This document shows, in pieces, positions 53,027-61,892 of a stretch of DNA of 64,000 bases; the first letter of the stretch is position 1, and every line of letters begins with the position of its first letter. This DNA comes from JABDOU01 sp041567895. GTDB lineage: Bacteria > Actinomycetota > Acidimicrobiia > Spongiisociales > SHLN01. The position numbers and the translations under genes were made by a program. A model generated the notes under the pieces. That model was given only the letters and a program-made list of their open reading frames with translations. It searched no databases and had not been told where the DNA came from. The stretch lies in assembly GCA_041567895.1 (NCBI GenBank), contig JBFGAX010000001.1, positions 36,723-100,722 of the forward strand. The letters are read 5' to 3'.

Positions 53027-55614
53027 CTCGGAGCGACCGGAGCGTCTTGTTCCATCAAGTCGGCCAGAGCGGCATGGGCAAATGTCTCATCACCTCGCCG
53101 GCGATGCCACCGATCCCACAGGACCAGAAGGCTCGGCAACACGAAAATGGCAGCAAGCAACGCGCCCCCAATCGCGTATCCGGTCACCAGACCGAGTTGC
53201 TGGAACGGTTTCAACGAAGACGTCACCAGGATTCCGAAACCTGCGACCGTCGTGAACGCCGATCCCGCAAGAGCTCCGCCCGTGTGGGTGAGGGTCGACT
53301 TCATGGCTTCAGCCTCCGACTCAAACCGATCGCGGTCTTCTTCGTATCGATGCGTTATGTGAATGGTGTATGGCACCCCGATTCCGATGGCGATCGCAGC
53401 GATCATCGCCGTCACCGGATTGAACGAAATGCCCGTGAGGGCCATCAGCCCGAAGACCCACAGAACCACGAGAACGACCGGGCCGATTGTGATCACACCG
53501 AGAAATGGGCGGCGCACTTCAAAGAAGAAGTTGACGACCAGCAGCGTCATGGCGGCGAACAGCGAAATCGCTATGGAACCAGCCTGTGAATCCTGGAGCG
53601 CATCGACAACTCCTTTCGAAATGATGTTCTCATTTGTGGCGACGGCAGTGACACCGTCCACACGTGAGACGGGAGCAAAGGCTGCTTCGAGACCGGATGC
53701 CAGATCGCCGGCACCGGCTTCTCCCCCCTGGGTGGAAACAGCAACGTTGACCAACTCGTAGGCTCCATCGTCACCCCGGGCTACGACCCTTGCCATCAAG
53801 TCCGGATTAGCGGTTGAAGCGGCGTCCCAGAGCGCCTCAACATCTGTACCGGGGGCCACTGTCAGATCCTGATTGAGTCCGAGGGACGCGGCCTGTTGTG
53901 CAAACACCGGGTCGAAGGCCAGCCCCCCCTGTTCGGGCGGTGTCAACATCTGCGCGATGACCGAGACTGGCGATTCCGCCGCTGCGAATTGTCCAAATGT
54001 CAACACCATGTCGGTCGTGGCGAGATTGGACCAGGCTTCCACAAGGCCATTGTGTACCTCAGCGGTGGCAACCTCACCCTGCACCAGCACGTTGGTCGTC
54101 TCACCGAGACCTCCTCCAAACTCATCGACGAGCACATCGAAGGTCTCGAGCAAAGGAGAATCCTCTGGCAAGAAGTCCGTAAAACTGAATTCGGTGCTCA
54201 GCTGGGTCAAACCCCAGCCTCCGAGACCGCCAAGGACGAGAGCTATCGAGAGCATGACGGCGGGAACCTTGTCGGCCAGCGTCGAGGTGCTTCCAATCAT
54301 CCTCGAAAGAATTCGACCAGACGACGCCCCCATCGCTTCGACAGGAAGCCGTCCGGCTTGTTCAGCCCTCCGGTCGAGCAGAACGCGAACCGACGGCACA
54401 ACGGTGAGCATCAAAATGAACGCCGATCCGATTCCGACCGTTGCCAGAATGCCGAAATCCTTGATGGCGGTGATCGGGCTGAAGATATTCGTGAGAAAGC
54501 CGACTCCAGTGGTCACGGTCGCGAGCACGAGCGCAATACCTACCGTTCTCGTAGCCCTCGTGGCGGACGCAACGACGTCGCTGCCGTCGGCCAGCTCCTC
54601 CCGGTAGCGGGACGTGAGATGGATCGCGTAGTCCACACCGAGTCCGATGAGCAGAATCGGAATGATCTGGAGTATCTCGGAGAAATTGCCGATGATCCCG
54701 AGGTATTTCGGCCCGAGGAGAACTCCGATTCCGTTCATCCAGAGGATGGACAGCACGATCACCAACATCGCGAGACCCACGTCTGCGGCAGACCGGCGCA
54801 GCGCCATACCCACGTTCATCCGTCCCTCGCGACCGGTCCAAAAAACGAACCCGAGAATCGTCATGATGATCAAGAAGGCCGACCCGAAGAGCCGTCCGAT
54901 CTCAGATGTGAAGGCTTCCTGGTCGGAGAAGAGCAGCGCGAAGCTGAAAGGTTTCGCCGTTATGGAACCGGTGTCGAGCGTGTCGACCCGATCCGCCATA
55001 TCTACTTGAAACTCCTGGAGCTTTACTTGATCGGGATCGTCGGGGATTTGTTGGGTGTCGACAAGGACGATCATGAGGCCCGCGGTCGAACTGGGGACAG
55101 AAAGATCAGTGTTCTCTGAGGAGAGCGCCAGTGTTATCTGGCCGCTGATCTCTTCCGGAAGCTGGGCGAGAGAGGCCTGGTAGAGCTGCTTGACCTGCTC
55201 GTCTGTCAGCGCCTCCGGCGACAGGTTCTGTTGTTGCAGGCCGATGAGTGCGGGCTCGAAGAATCCCTGAACACCACCGCCCTGGCCGTCGACCAGCACC
55301 GATCCGAGATCACTTGCCAGCACCGCTTCGCGAACCGCGAGGTAGGAACGGAGGCCATCTGCGGTGAGCACGTCACCTGTGTCCGAGGTGAACACAATCT
55401 GCACCGGGGCTACCGAAGAGGTGTCGAAGCGTTCTGCGATGATCTGGCCGGCGACAAATTCGGGCGAGTCCGGCGAGAATCCTTCATTCCCGGAGGCCTG
55501 TTCTTGTTGTGGCAAAAAGGCGCCGAACACCAGCGTGAGAACCAGGGCGGCACCCAACACGAGCCACGGCGAGCGTCGCACCATCCCGGCGAGACCATTG
55601 ACTACTGACTTCAT
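53023..55614 (-). CDS. MMPL/RND-family membrane transporter
   Basis: 863 residues with the two-fold RND plan: helix 1, a large external loop (~40-225), a 5-helix sterol-sensing-like block (~228-400), helix 7 (~455), second external loop (~475-670) and a final helix block (~690-840). Conserved MMPL features include GLGVDYAIHLTSRYREE and IAIGIGVPYTIHITHRYEED. Substrate unknown; relatives export lipids, hopanoids or glycolipids. Its location inside the PIM block hints at a lipid role (inference). It overlaps the 165-residue protein gene. Confidence 0.9.
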   Translation of the reverse strand: MKSVVNGLAGMVRRSPWLVLGAALVLTLVFGAFLPQQEQASGNEGFSPDSPEFVAGQIIAERFDTSSVAPVQIVFTSDTGDVLTADGLRSYLAVREAVLASDLGSVLVDGQGGGVQGFFEPALIGLQQQNLSPEALTDEQVKQLYQASLAQLPEEISGQITLALSSENTDLSVPSSTAGLMIVLVDTQQIPDDPDQVKLQEFQVDMADRVDTLDTGSITAKPFSFALLFSDQEAFTSEIGRLFGSAFLIIMTILGFVFWTGREGRMNVGMALRRSAADVGLAMLVIVLSILWMNGIGVLLGPKYLGIIGNFSEILQIIPILLIGLGVDYAIHLTSRYREELADGSDVVASATRATRTVGIALVLATVTTGVGFLTNIFSPITAIKDFGILATVGIGSAFILMLTVVPSVRVLLDRRAEQAGRLPVEAMGASSGRILSRMIGSTSTLADKVPAVMLSIALVLGGLGGWGLTQLSTEFSFTDFLPEDSPLLETFDVLVDEFGGGLGETTNVLVQGEVATAEVHNGLVEAWSNLATTDMVLTFGQFAAAESPVSVIAQMLTPPEQGGLAFDPVFAQQAASLGLNQDLTVAPGTDVEALWDAASTANPDLMARVVARGDDGAYELVNVAVSTQGGEAGAGDLASGLEAAFAPVSRVDGVTAVATNENIISKGVVDALQDSQAGSIAISLFAAMTLLVVNFFFEVRRPFLGVITIGPVVLVVLWVFGLMALTGISFNPVTAMIAAIAIGIGVPYTIHITHRYEEDRDRFESEAEAMKSTLTHTGGALAGSAFTTVAGFGILVTSSLKPFQQLGLVTGYAIGGALLAAIFVLPSLLVLWDRWHRRRGDETFAHAALADLMEQDAPVAPR

Positions 55615-55735
55615 TGGATATTCCTAACGCGCTCTACGTCATTCTTGGATCGGGGTTTGGTGGGAATACGTCAGGTGCCGATCGAACCAGGACGGAAACA
55701 TGCCCCTCAAACGCGTCCGCAAGACTACCCGACCC

Positions 55736-56245
55736 TCACCCCAATTCGTTGAAGGCCGCTACCAACCTGGCCCGGGTTTCCTGTATCGATTCCGGCAGGA
55801 TTCGAGCGTTGGCCGAGGTCGTCATGAAATTCGCGTCGCCTCGCCAACGGGGAACAACATGGATGTGCAGGTGGCCCAGTACCCCGGCTCCGGCATCGCG
55901 TCCGATGTTCGCCCCGAGATTGAAGCCATCCGGACCGAGAGCCACCTCGAGCGAACTCTGGGAGCGAGCGAGAAGATCCCACATTTCCAGTTGTTCCTCT
56001 CGCTCCGCCTCTCCAGGAGTTCCAATGTGCCGATACGGCGCAACCATCAGATGTCCGGTCGTGTACGGGTAGAGATTCATGACGGAGTACACGAGTTCGC
56101 CCCTCGCAATGACCAGGGTTTCCTCGTCCGAACCCTTGTCCGGCAGGAAGCAGAACAGACAGCTCGCATCTTCTGCGTCGGATGCCTCTTTTTCGGTTAC
56201 TGCCCGCATGTAGGCCGAACGCCATCCCGCCCAAAGGATTTCCAT
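55736..56245 (-). CDS. HIT-family hydrolase (Ap4A phosphorylase-like)
   Basis: 169 residues. The HIT motif GHLHIHVVPRW holds His125, His127 and His129. A CLFC pair (Cys29, Cys32) starts the fold, and NLYPYTTGHLMVAPYRHIG is typical of the Rv2613c type, described in M. tuberculosis as an Ap4A phosphorylase. It overlaps the thrS stop by one base, as the thrS-HIT pair does in mycobacteria. Confidence 0.9.
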   Translation of the reverse strand: MEILWAGWRSAYMRAVTEKEASDAEDASCLFCFLPDKGSDEETLVIARGELVYSVMNLYPYTTGHLMVAPYRHIGTPGEAEREEQLEMWDLLARSQSSLEVALGPDGFNLGANIGRDAGAGVLGHLHIHVVPRWRGDANFMTTSANARILPESIQETRARLVAAFNELG

Positions 56246-58200
56246 CAGGCTCGATCCGGAGGAGCAATGAGTTCTCGTATGCGGGCAGTTGCATCCTCGA
56301 GCGCAACACCCCGCTCTTCGTCTTCTGAGCCGCGTATGCGAATCCCGACCGATTGGTGTTCAATGTCGTTGTCTCCCACGACCAGCACCACGGGCACCTT
56401 CTGGGTGATCGCGCGACGCAGCTTCTCGCCGACGGTAGCTGAGCTGAGGTCTCTTTCGACACGCGCACCAATTTCTTCGAGCTTCCTGGCCACCTGTTCG
56501 GCGTAGGTGCCGTGGCGATCTGCCACCGGGACTATCGCGACCTGGAGGGGAGCAAACCAGGCCGGAAAGGCTCCAGCGTAATGCTCAACCAGAACGCCAA
56601 TGAACCGTTCAACAGAGCCAAACTTGGCCGAATGAATCATCACGGGACGTTGCCGCTGGTTCTCGGAATCGTTGTATTCGATATCGAAGCGTTCGGGCAG
56701 GGAAAAATCGACCTGGATCGTTGACATTTGCCAACGGCGCCCAATGGCATCCCGGACATGCACGTCGATCTTTGGTCCGTAGAACGCTCCTTCTCCCTCA
56801 GCCACCTCATATTTCACACCTGCTGATTCCAGAGCAGCACGCAGTGATTCGGTTGCGAGATCCCACAATTCCTCTTCTCCAACCCACTTCGACTCGGGTC
56901 TCGTCGAAAGATCGGCCTCGAAGTCTTCGAAACCGAAATCGCGCAGCAACGTCAGCACGAAATCGAGGTGCATCGCGAGTTCTTCGGATACTTGATCCCG
57001 CCGACAGAACGTGTGGGAGTCGTCCTGGGTGAAACCACGAGCTCGTAAGAGGCCGTGCACCACGCCGGAGAGCTCATTTCGATACACGGCCCCCAGCTCG
57101 GCGAGCCGTAATGGCAGATCTCGATACGAGCGAGCCTGTGAGCGATAAATGAGCACGTGAAAAGGACAGTTCATGGGCTTGACGCGGTATTCCGTACCCG
57201 AACCATCGCTCGTTGTGTCCATGACCATGCCCGGGTACATACTCTCTGCGTAGTAATCGAGGTGACCGGACGTGTGCCAGAGATCGCTCTTGGCGAGATG
57301 CGGGGAAAAGACGAACTCGAAGCCGAACTCCTGATGGACGTCGCGGCTGTAGTCCTCGATGACCTTTCGCATGATCCCGCCCTTCGGGTGCCACACAGCC
57401 AGGCCCTGACCGAGATCAGGCGGGAAAGAGAACAGATCGAGTTCGCGTCCGAGTTTCCGGTGATCGCGGGCTTCGGCTTGTTCGAGCCGCTCCAGGTAGT
57501 CGGCTAGATCCTGTTTGCTGTTCCAAGCCGTGCCGTAGATACGCTGGAGCTGTTGCCTGTTTTCGTCGCCACGCCAATACGCTCCGGCAGACCGCAGGAG
57601 TTTCACGGCCTTTATCCGTCCGGTGCCGGGAAGATGGGGGCCGCGACAGAGATCCACGAAATCAACGTTTCGATACAGGGTCACAACTCCATCGCCTGCG
57701 CCCTGGGACGCCTCCCCGTCGGTGATGATCTCCGTTTTGAACGGTTGGTTTTTGAAGATCTCGAGGCCTTCTTCAGTCGTTGTTTCATCTCGTTCGAATG
57801 GTTGGTCCTCTTTGATGATCTCCATCATCCGGGTCTCAATTGCGGCAATGTCTTCTGGCGTGAAGGGACGTCCGATGTCGAAGTCGTAGTAGAACCCGTC
57901 GGTGATAGGCGGTCCTATCGCAAAGTGGGCACCTTCAAAGAGATCGAGAACCGCCTGCGCCATGACGTGCGCCGACGAATGCCGGGTGATGAACAAGCCG
58001 TCTTCCGAGTCTGCGGTAATGACTTCGAGGGATCCGCTGCCAGGTAGAGGTCGACTCAGATCGAGCATCTCACCGTTGTGGCGCACCGCAACAGCCGCTC
58101 TGGCCAGACGGTCCCCGATGCTCGAGGCAACGTCAAATCCGGTCGTGCCCTCGGGGAAATCGCGTTTTGAGCCGTCTGGAAGTTCGATGCTGAAAGCCAC
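56245..58200 (-). CDS. thrS: Threonyl-tRNA synthetase
   Basis: 651 residues: TGS domain (1-~60), editing domain with HSSAHVMAQAVLDLF, catalytic core with VKPMNCPFHVLIY, RARGFTQDDSHTFC and DVHVRDAIGRRWQMSTIQVDF, and anticodon-binding C-terminus. GTG at 58198-58200 is chosen because GAGAGAGG lies 6 bases upstream; the TTG two codons earlier would have no spacing to it. The 79-base upstream region shared with the divergent gene is too short for a T-box. Confidence 0.97.
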   Translation of the reverse strand: MAFSIELPDGSKRDFPEGTTGFDVASSIGDRLARAAVAVRHNGEMLDLSRPLPGSGSLEVITADSEDGLFITRHSSAHVMAQAVLDLFEGAHFAIGPPITDGFYYDFDIGRPFTPEDIAAIETRMMEIIKEDQPFERDETTTEEGLEIFKNQPFKTEIITDGEASQGAGDGVVTLYRNVDFVDLCRGPHLPGTGRIKAVKLLRSAGAYWRGDENRQQLQRIYGTAWNSKQDLADYLERLEQAEARDHRKLGRELDLFSFPPDLGQGLAVWHPKGGIMRKVIEDYSRDVHQEFGFEFVFSPHLAKSDLWHTSGHLDYYAESMYPGMVMDTTSDGSGTEYRVKPMNCPFHVLIYRSQARSYRDLPLRLAELGAVYRNELSGVVHGLLRARGFTQDDSHTFCRRDQVSEELAMHLDFVLTLLRDFGFEDFEADLSTRPESKWVGEEELWDLATESLRAALESAGVKYEVAEGEGAFYGPKIDVHVRDAIGRRWQMSTIQVDFSLPERFDIEYNDSENQRQRPVMIHSAKFGSVERFIGVLVEHYAGAFPAWFAPLQVAIVPVADRHGTYAEQVARKLEEIGARVERDLSSATVGEKLRRAITQKVPVVLVVGDNDIEHQSVGIRIRGSEDEERGVALEDATARIRELIAPPDRA

Positions 58201-58285
58201 TGACAACCTCTCTCGGGCTTCATACGCTGATAAGTGAGCCCACGGGCTGCTTTTCGTACACGGAGATTAAGGGCTGGACACAACG

Positions 58286-59119
58286 GTGGAAGCAATCGAG
58301 ATAGCGAGAAAACTCTCCGGAGACGGACGCGTGACGCCGGTCGACGTGGATGAGAGCAGGTTCTACCGGGTGTGGGACAACGATTCCAGCAGAGTGATCA
58401 AAGTCGATCGGAGCCGTCGCTCTCACGATCGTGAACTGGCTGTCATCGAATCCCTGGATGGTGTTCTCGGCATCCCGTTCGTCCTCGACACCGGACAGCT
58501 AGACGAGTTTTACTGGATATCGTTCGCAGATCCAGGCGCGTGGAATCTCACAGCGATGCGAAATACAGACGTTGCTCTCCGCATCAGCAGAACGCTGAAT
58601 CAGGTTCGGGAGTTGCCCACAACCACTTTCCCTCAGCCTGTTCTCACAAACGCACTCATTCAGAGCGAATTCACCTCCGTGATGCGGCAGCTGCGACCAC
58701 TGCGCGGTCGCCTCCGAATTCAGAAGACGTTGATGGATCAACTCCTCGAAGTGCCGGCGCCGATCGGTTCTCTCCCCCGCCCTGCCCACCTCGGCAACAA
58801 GGCCCGGCAGACGTTCATTGACAACAGCGGAAACGTGACCATCATGGGATGGGAAGACGGAGGAATCGCCCCACCGGAATGGGACTTCACTCAGGTTTTG
58901 ATGGGGCTAGAAGAAGGTTCCCGCGCAGCTGCGGTGTTCGCAAAGGCGTCAGACATCGATCCCGGGCCCATCGAAACCCACCGTTGGATCATTCTTCATA
59001 GTCTCCGCGAACTGTTGACGCTGGCCAACAACTACGAAACGGCAAGCGCCGCAGCGTCGCTCATCGAACGCCTTCAACGGTCGCTCCGCGTTGCGTTGCT
59101 GGACAGAAAGACCGCCTGA
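58286..59119 (+). CDS. APH-fold protein with replaced catalytic residues (probable pseudokinase)
   Basis: 277 residues with the aminoglycoside/choline phosphotransferase fold: an N-lobe with RVIKVDR (Lys39) and a C-lobe. The catalytic loop consensus HGDLHPGNLLVD aligns to HLGNKARQTFID (168-179): His kept, catalytic Asp replaced by Gly170 and Asn by Gln175. The metal motif IDWEDAGLGDPAWDL aligns to IMGWEDGGIAPPEWDF: metal Asp replaced by Gly188 while Trp189 and Glu190 stay. It is unlikely to transfer phosphate by the usual route; a binding role is more likely. GTG start, weak ribosome site; divergent from thrS. Confidence 0.75.
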   Translation: MEAIEIARKLSGDGRVTPVDVDESRFYRVWDNDSSRVIKVDRSRRSHDRELAVIESLDGVLGIPFVLDTGQLDEFYWISFADPGAWNLTAMRNTDVALRISRTLNQVRELPTTTFPQPVLTNALIQSEFTSVMRQLRPLRGRLRIQKTLMDQLLEVPAPIGSLPRPAHLGNKARQTFIDNSGNVTIMGWEDGGIAPPEWDFTQVLMGLEEGSRAAAVFAKASDIDPGPIETHRWIILHSLRELLTLANNYETASAAASLIERLQRSLRVALLDRKTA

Positions 59120-59125
59120 CGGGGT

Positions 59126-59137
59126 ACAAATATTTGT
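59126..59137. promoter_or_regulatory. 12-base AT-rich perfect palindrome
   Basis: ACAAATATTTGT, followed by a short CGCC/GGCG hairpin and an ATCTTTT run (59138-59161) that could be a weak terminator for the gene before. The palindrome lies 69 bases upstream of the zinc-ribbon protein gene in otherwise GC-rich DNA, so it could be an operator. Confidence 0.3.
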
Positions 59138-59205
59138 CGCCGGAAAGGCGCGAAATCTTTTCCTGATCTCATTACGGTTGTCGAACTTCATCTGAGGAGG
59201 AAGTT

Positions 59206-59391
59206 GTGCTCGAAACCGTAATCGTCATCTCGTTGTTCGCTGCGCTCCTTTTTGCGGGAAGTAGTTCGAGCGAACCGGCCTATGACGTTCGCATATCCGA
59301 CTCACCGACCGACCTTCCATGCCCGTGGTGCCTTGCTCCAACGCAGGAGCAGGATGCACACTGCTCCGCCTGCGGTCAGGACTTCGGGTAG
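59206..59391 (+). CDS. Small membrane-anchored zinc-ribbon protein
   Basis: 61 residues: one hydrophobic helix (~2-18, LETVIVISLFAALLFAG), a short linker and a C-terminal CPWC...CSAC pair (Cys at ~39, 42, 53, 56), a classic double-Cys zinc ribbon ending DFG. GTG start with an excellent GAGGAGG site 5 bases upstream. No family can be named; such proteins often belong to small membrane sensors or assembly factors. Confidence 0.75.
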   Translation: MLETVIVISLFAALLFAGSSSSEPAYDVRISDSPTDLPCPWCLAPTQEQDAHCSACGQDFG

Positions 59392-59414
59392 CCCCACCTG
59401 CTCGTCCAACTCGA

Positions 59415-60284
59415 CTAGCCGTATCGGTATTCGCTCCGCTGCTCGAGTAGTCGAAACCCGACGCTGCGATAGAGTCGCTCCGCCGCCTCCTCGCCGTCGC
59501 GCACATATAAGATCGCTTTCTCGCAACCTGAGTCGGTCATGTGATCGAGTGCGGACAACAACAGGAAACGACCGATACCCCGCCGTCTGAAATCTGGGTC
59601 GACGGCGAGAACGTAGATCTCGCTTGTCCCCGGGTCATGCCGCTTGGTCCAGCAAAATCCCGCCAACCGGTCTCCCGACCAACCCATGAGGACATCCTCG
59701 CCGTTGAACCATGTCCGCGAGCGCCGATCCTCGAGAATGGCTTTGTCCCATCCACCGTTTTCGGGATGGTCCGGGAACGCACGGTTGTTCACAAAGAGAA
59801 GTGAGTCGTCATCAACGCCCGGTTGGTATCGGCGGATCTGAATGTCGTCTCGCTGTTGGGCGCTGCGAGCCGGGAGCGCCATGCCCATCACCGACAGTCG
59901 ACGGATGGGCTCGAGACCAGCCTCTGCAGCCCATCGGTCGATCCACGGGGCGAACGACCAGATTCGAATCTCGCCTGATCGGCGCTCGTTGAGATAAAAA
60001 ACCAAATGCTCCATGACATCAGCGAGCAATTCGGATGAGCGGTGCTTTGGATCGATCACCAACTCGAGCGACCAGCCACCAACGGCATCAATCCAGCTTG
60101 CGTGGACATACCCGATTACGCGATCGCCCTTGGTGATCGCCGACGAATCCGTTGCGACCCCGGTCAGCCATTGGGCTTTCTTTTCTTCAGAAAGTGGCTC
60201 AGCCCCATCATGACCGGTCACCTTTTGAATCAGCCCGGCTACCGCCGAACGGTCGGTGGCATCGTAATAAGGACGGACTGTCAC
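59415..60284 (-). CDS. mshD: Double GNAT acetyltransferase, mycothiol synthase (MshD)-like
   Basis: 289 residues with two GNAT domains (~1-150 and ~155-289). The first is degenerate, as in MshD. The second has VNNRAFPDHPENGGWD, RTWFNGEDVLMGW, LAGFCWTKRH and the acetyl-CoA loop VDPDFRRRGIGRFLL, all matching the mycothiol synthase pattern (acetylates Cys-GlcN-Ins, the last step of mycothiol). GTG at 60282-60284 overlaps the lipoprotein stop (GTGA). No other msh gene is visible here, so a general GNAT role is not excluded. Confidence 0.72.
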   Translation of the reverse strand: MTVRPYYDATDRSAVAGLIQKVTGHDGAEPLSEEKKAQWLTGVATDSSAITKGDRVIGYVHASWIDAVGGWSLELVIDPKHRSSELLADVMEHLVFYLNERRSGEIRIWSFAPWIDRWAAEAGLEPIRRLSVMGMALPARSAQQRDDIQIRRYQPGVDDDSLLFVNNRAFPDHPENGGWDKAILEDRRSRTWFNGEDVLMGWSGDRLAGFCWTKRHDPGTSEIYVLAVDPDFRRRGIGRFLLLSALDHMTDSGCEKAILYVRDGEEAAERLYRSVGFRLLEQRSEYRYG

Positions 60285-60712
60285 GAGACCTCGAGCTCGA
60301 ACACGGCTCCGCAAAACCCTTCGACGGAATCGTGCGCTCGCACCACAACGCGATCAGCTTCGACTGGAATACCCGCCTGAGATCTGGTGAACGGCTGTTC
60401 CGTTTCGTGAGGATGCGTCAATATCCGTTCGCTCAAGACGCGACCCGCCACGTCAACCACCTCCCAACGATCGGCGTACTTTTCCCATCCGAGATCGTTC
60501 GACTGCACCGTCACGTCGAACTCATAGGTTGGGATTCCGTCGGAGGTCATGCCATCCTGCTCGACCCGCACGTCGATGACGTTTGCGCACCCTTCTGTCG
60601 AACGTTCCGCCATGCTGGTGTCTCCTGGCTGGGTGCTTGGCTCCCTGTTGCCTTCCTGTTCGCCGCCGCAGGCGACAATGAAGAGGGCGAGAACTAGCGT
60701 CGCGTACTTCAC
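60281..60712 (-). CDS. Small lipoprotein of unknown function
   Basis: 143 residues. Signal peptide MKYATLVLALFIVACGG with lipobox VACG (Cys15), a polar linker, then a single beta domain (~40-143) containing two Cys (ECAN-type CANVID and FCGAV) at its ends, which may form a disulfide. No family recognised. It overlaps the MshD-like gene by 4 bases, which suggests co-expression. Confidence 0.72.
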   Translation of the reverse strand: MKYATLVLALFIVACGGEQEGNREPSTQPGDTSMAERSTEGCANVIDVRVEQDGMTSDGIPTYEFDVTVQSNDLGWEKYADRWEVVDVAGRVLSERILTHPHETEQPFTRSQAGIPVEADRVVVRAHDSVEGFCGAVFELEVS

Positions 60713-60756
60713 CGTTCTGACCCTAACGGCTCCACCCCGAGGGCCGGCGTTCCGGG

Positions 60757-60778
60757 TCCGTTTCGGATCCGAATCGGA
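60757..60778. promoter_or_regulatory. 22-base near-perfect palindrome between divergent genes
   Basis: TCCGTTTCGGATCCGAATCGGA, centred on GGATCC, with one mismatched pair; outer GGGCC/GGCCC segments (60741-60745 and 60780-60784) extend it loosely. It lies between the lipoprotein-mshD pair and the gamma-carbonic anhydrase gene, 45 bases from one start and 58 from the other. A shared operator is possible. Confidence 0.45.
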
Positions 60779-60822
60779 CGGCCCGTCCCAAAACGCCGAC
60801 TCTCAGCGGATGCGAAAATTCC

Positions 60823-60828
60823 TAAGAT
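60823..60828 (+). promoter_or_regulatory. -10 element for a probable leaderless transcript
   Basis: TAAGAT ends 7 bases before the GTG of the carbonic anhydrase gene at 60836, so transcription would start at or next to the start codon. GGAG at 60831-60834 is only 1 base from the GTG, too close to work as a ribosome site. Leaderless messages are common in actinobacteria. Confidence 0.4.
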
Positions 60829-60835
60829 CTGGAGT

Positions 60836-61330
60836 GTGGAAACACCCTTGATCGATCCCACAGCGTTTGTAGCACCTACGGCTGTTGTGGTCGGCAATGT
60901 GATTTTGAAACCCAGATCGATCGTGATGTACGGGGCGGTGCTCCGTGCGGAGTGGGAGGAGATCGTGATTGGTGAGGAATCGAATGTTCAAGACAACTGC
61001 GTCTTCCACACCGACGACGGGTTTCCCGTCCTGGTCGGCAGCCGGGTCACGGTTGGACACGCAGCGGTGATCCATGGCGCCCGGCTCGAGGACGCCTCCC
61101 TCATCGGCATCGGCGCCATGGTTCTCAATGGCGCGCACGTGGGTGAAGGAGCGTTGGTCGCGGCCGGATCGCTGGTTCCTGAAGGCGCTTCTATTCCCGC
61201 ATGGACGCTCGCGATGGGCATACCGGCCAAGCCGGTACGCGACCTGACCGAGGCCGAGGTTCTCCGTAATCAAGAAGGCGTGGACCACTATCTGGACTTC
61301 GCGATAGAGCACCGCGCGCTCGATGGTTGA
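60836..61330 (+). CDS. Gamma-carbonic anhydrase-like hexapeptide-repeat protein
   Basis: 164 residues of left-handed beta-helix built from hexapeptide repeats, ending in a helix. The three metal His are in place (His58 in VFHTDDG, His75 in TVGHAAV, His80 in VIHGARL), and RAEW and QDNCV match the CamH/YrdA subgroup. These bind Zn or Fe; many have weak or no measured carbonic anhydrase activity. GTG start, likely leaderless. Confidence 0.88.
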   Translation: METPLIDPTAFVAPTAVVVGNVILKPRSIVMYGAVLRAEWEEIVIGEESNVQDNCVFHTDDGFPVLVGSRVTVGHAAVIHGARLEDASLIGIGAMVLNGAHVGEGALVAAGSLVPEGASIPAWTLAMGIPAKPVRDLTEAEVLRNQEGVDHYLDFAIEHRALDG

Positions 61331-61357
61331 CCCGCCGAATGTCAGAGTTCACAGCCC

Positions 61358-61876
61358 CTAACGGCGTGACATGACCGCGAGGTTACGATCGGGAACGGCG
61401 AAGATGCGGCGGCCTGGTTGCATCGCATCATGAGGCTCTCCGGCATTCCAACCGGCTTTGCGCCACCGGGTGGCAACATCATCGAGGTCCTCTTCGGTCT
61501 CGAGAGCAACACCATACAGATGTACGTCCACCGATGAAGCCTCGATCACCTCGACGAGCGTTCCACACAGCAGGAACGCCGTGGGAGTGCACTTCACTTC
61601 GGTCTTACGCCGGAGGTCGGCGCCGATCTCGGTGAGTCGGGCGACCGTGAGCTCGAGGTTGGCCGTGGTGACAACAACGTGATCGACACCCCAACCCGGG
61701 ACCAACTCGCCGGCAGGCACGTCGTTGAGAGCAGCAATCGGTAGATCCGGCGACTGTCGAGACCACGACCAGGCGGGCAAACCCCGGACGATTGTGATGT
61801 CTCCAAAAAGGGGTACATCCGGAAACCCGACCTCATACCACCGAATGGGTGATCGAAGAGCGGTGATCCGGTTCAT
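61358..61876 (-). CDS. VOC (glyoxalase/dioxygenase fold) family protein
   Basis: 172 residues. VDHVVVTTANLELTVARLTEIG starts a glyoxalase-type beta-alpha-beta-beta-beta module, with TLVEVIEAS as the metal-side strand; only one His (VDHV) and one Glu (VEVIE) of the usual metal set are obvious. It resembles actinobacterial glyoxalase-like domain proteins; the substrate is unknown. ATG at 61874-61876, 16 bases after the MFS stop and preceded by GAAGAG, is chosen over an upstream start inside the MFS gene. Confidence 0.8.
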   Translation of the reverse strand: MNRITALRSPIRWYEVGFPDVPLFGDITIVRGLPAWSWSRQSPDLPIAALNDVPAGELVPGWGVDHVVVTTANLELTVARLTEIGADLRRKTEVKCTPTAFLLCGTLVEVIEASSVDVHLYGVALETEEDLDDVATRWRKAGWNAGEPHDAMQPGRRIFAVPDRNLAVMSRR

Positions 61877-61892
61877 CTCTTCATGGTATCGG

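Noticed and set aside
58201..58285. T-box leader upstream of thrS
   Set aside because: Only ~85 bases to the divergent gene, with no specifier loop or T-box sequence visible; alaS and aspS gaps are shorter still.
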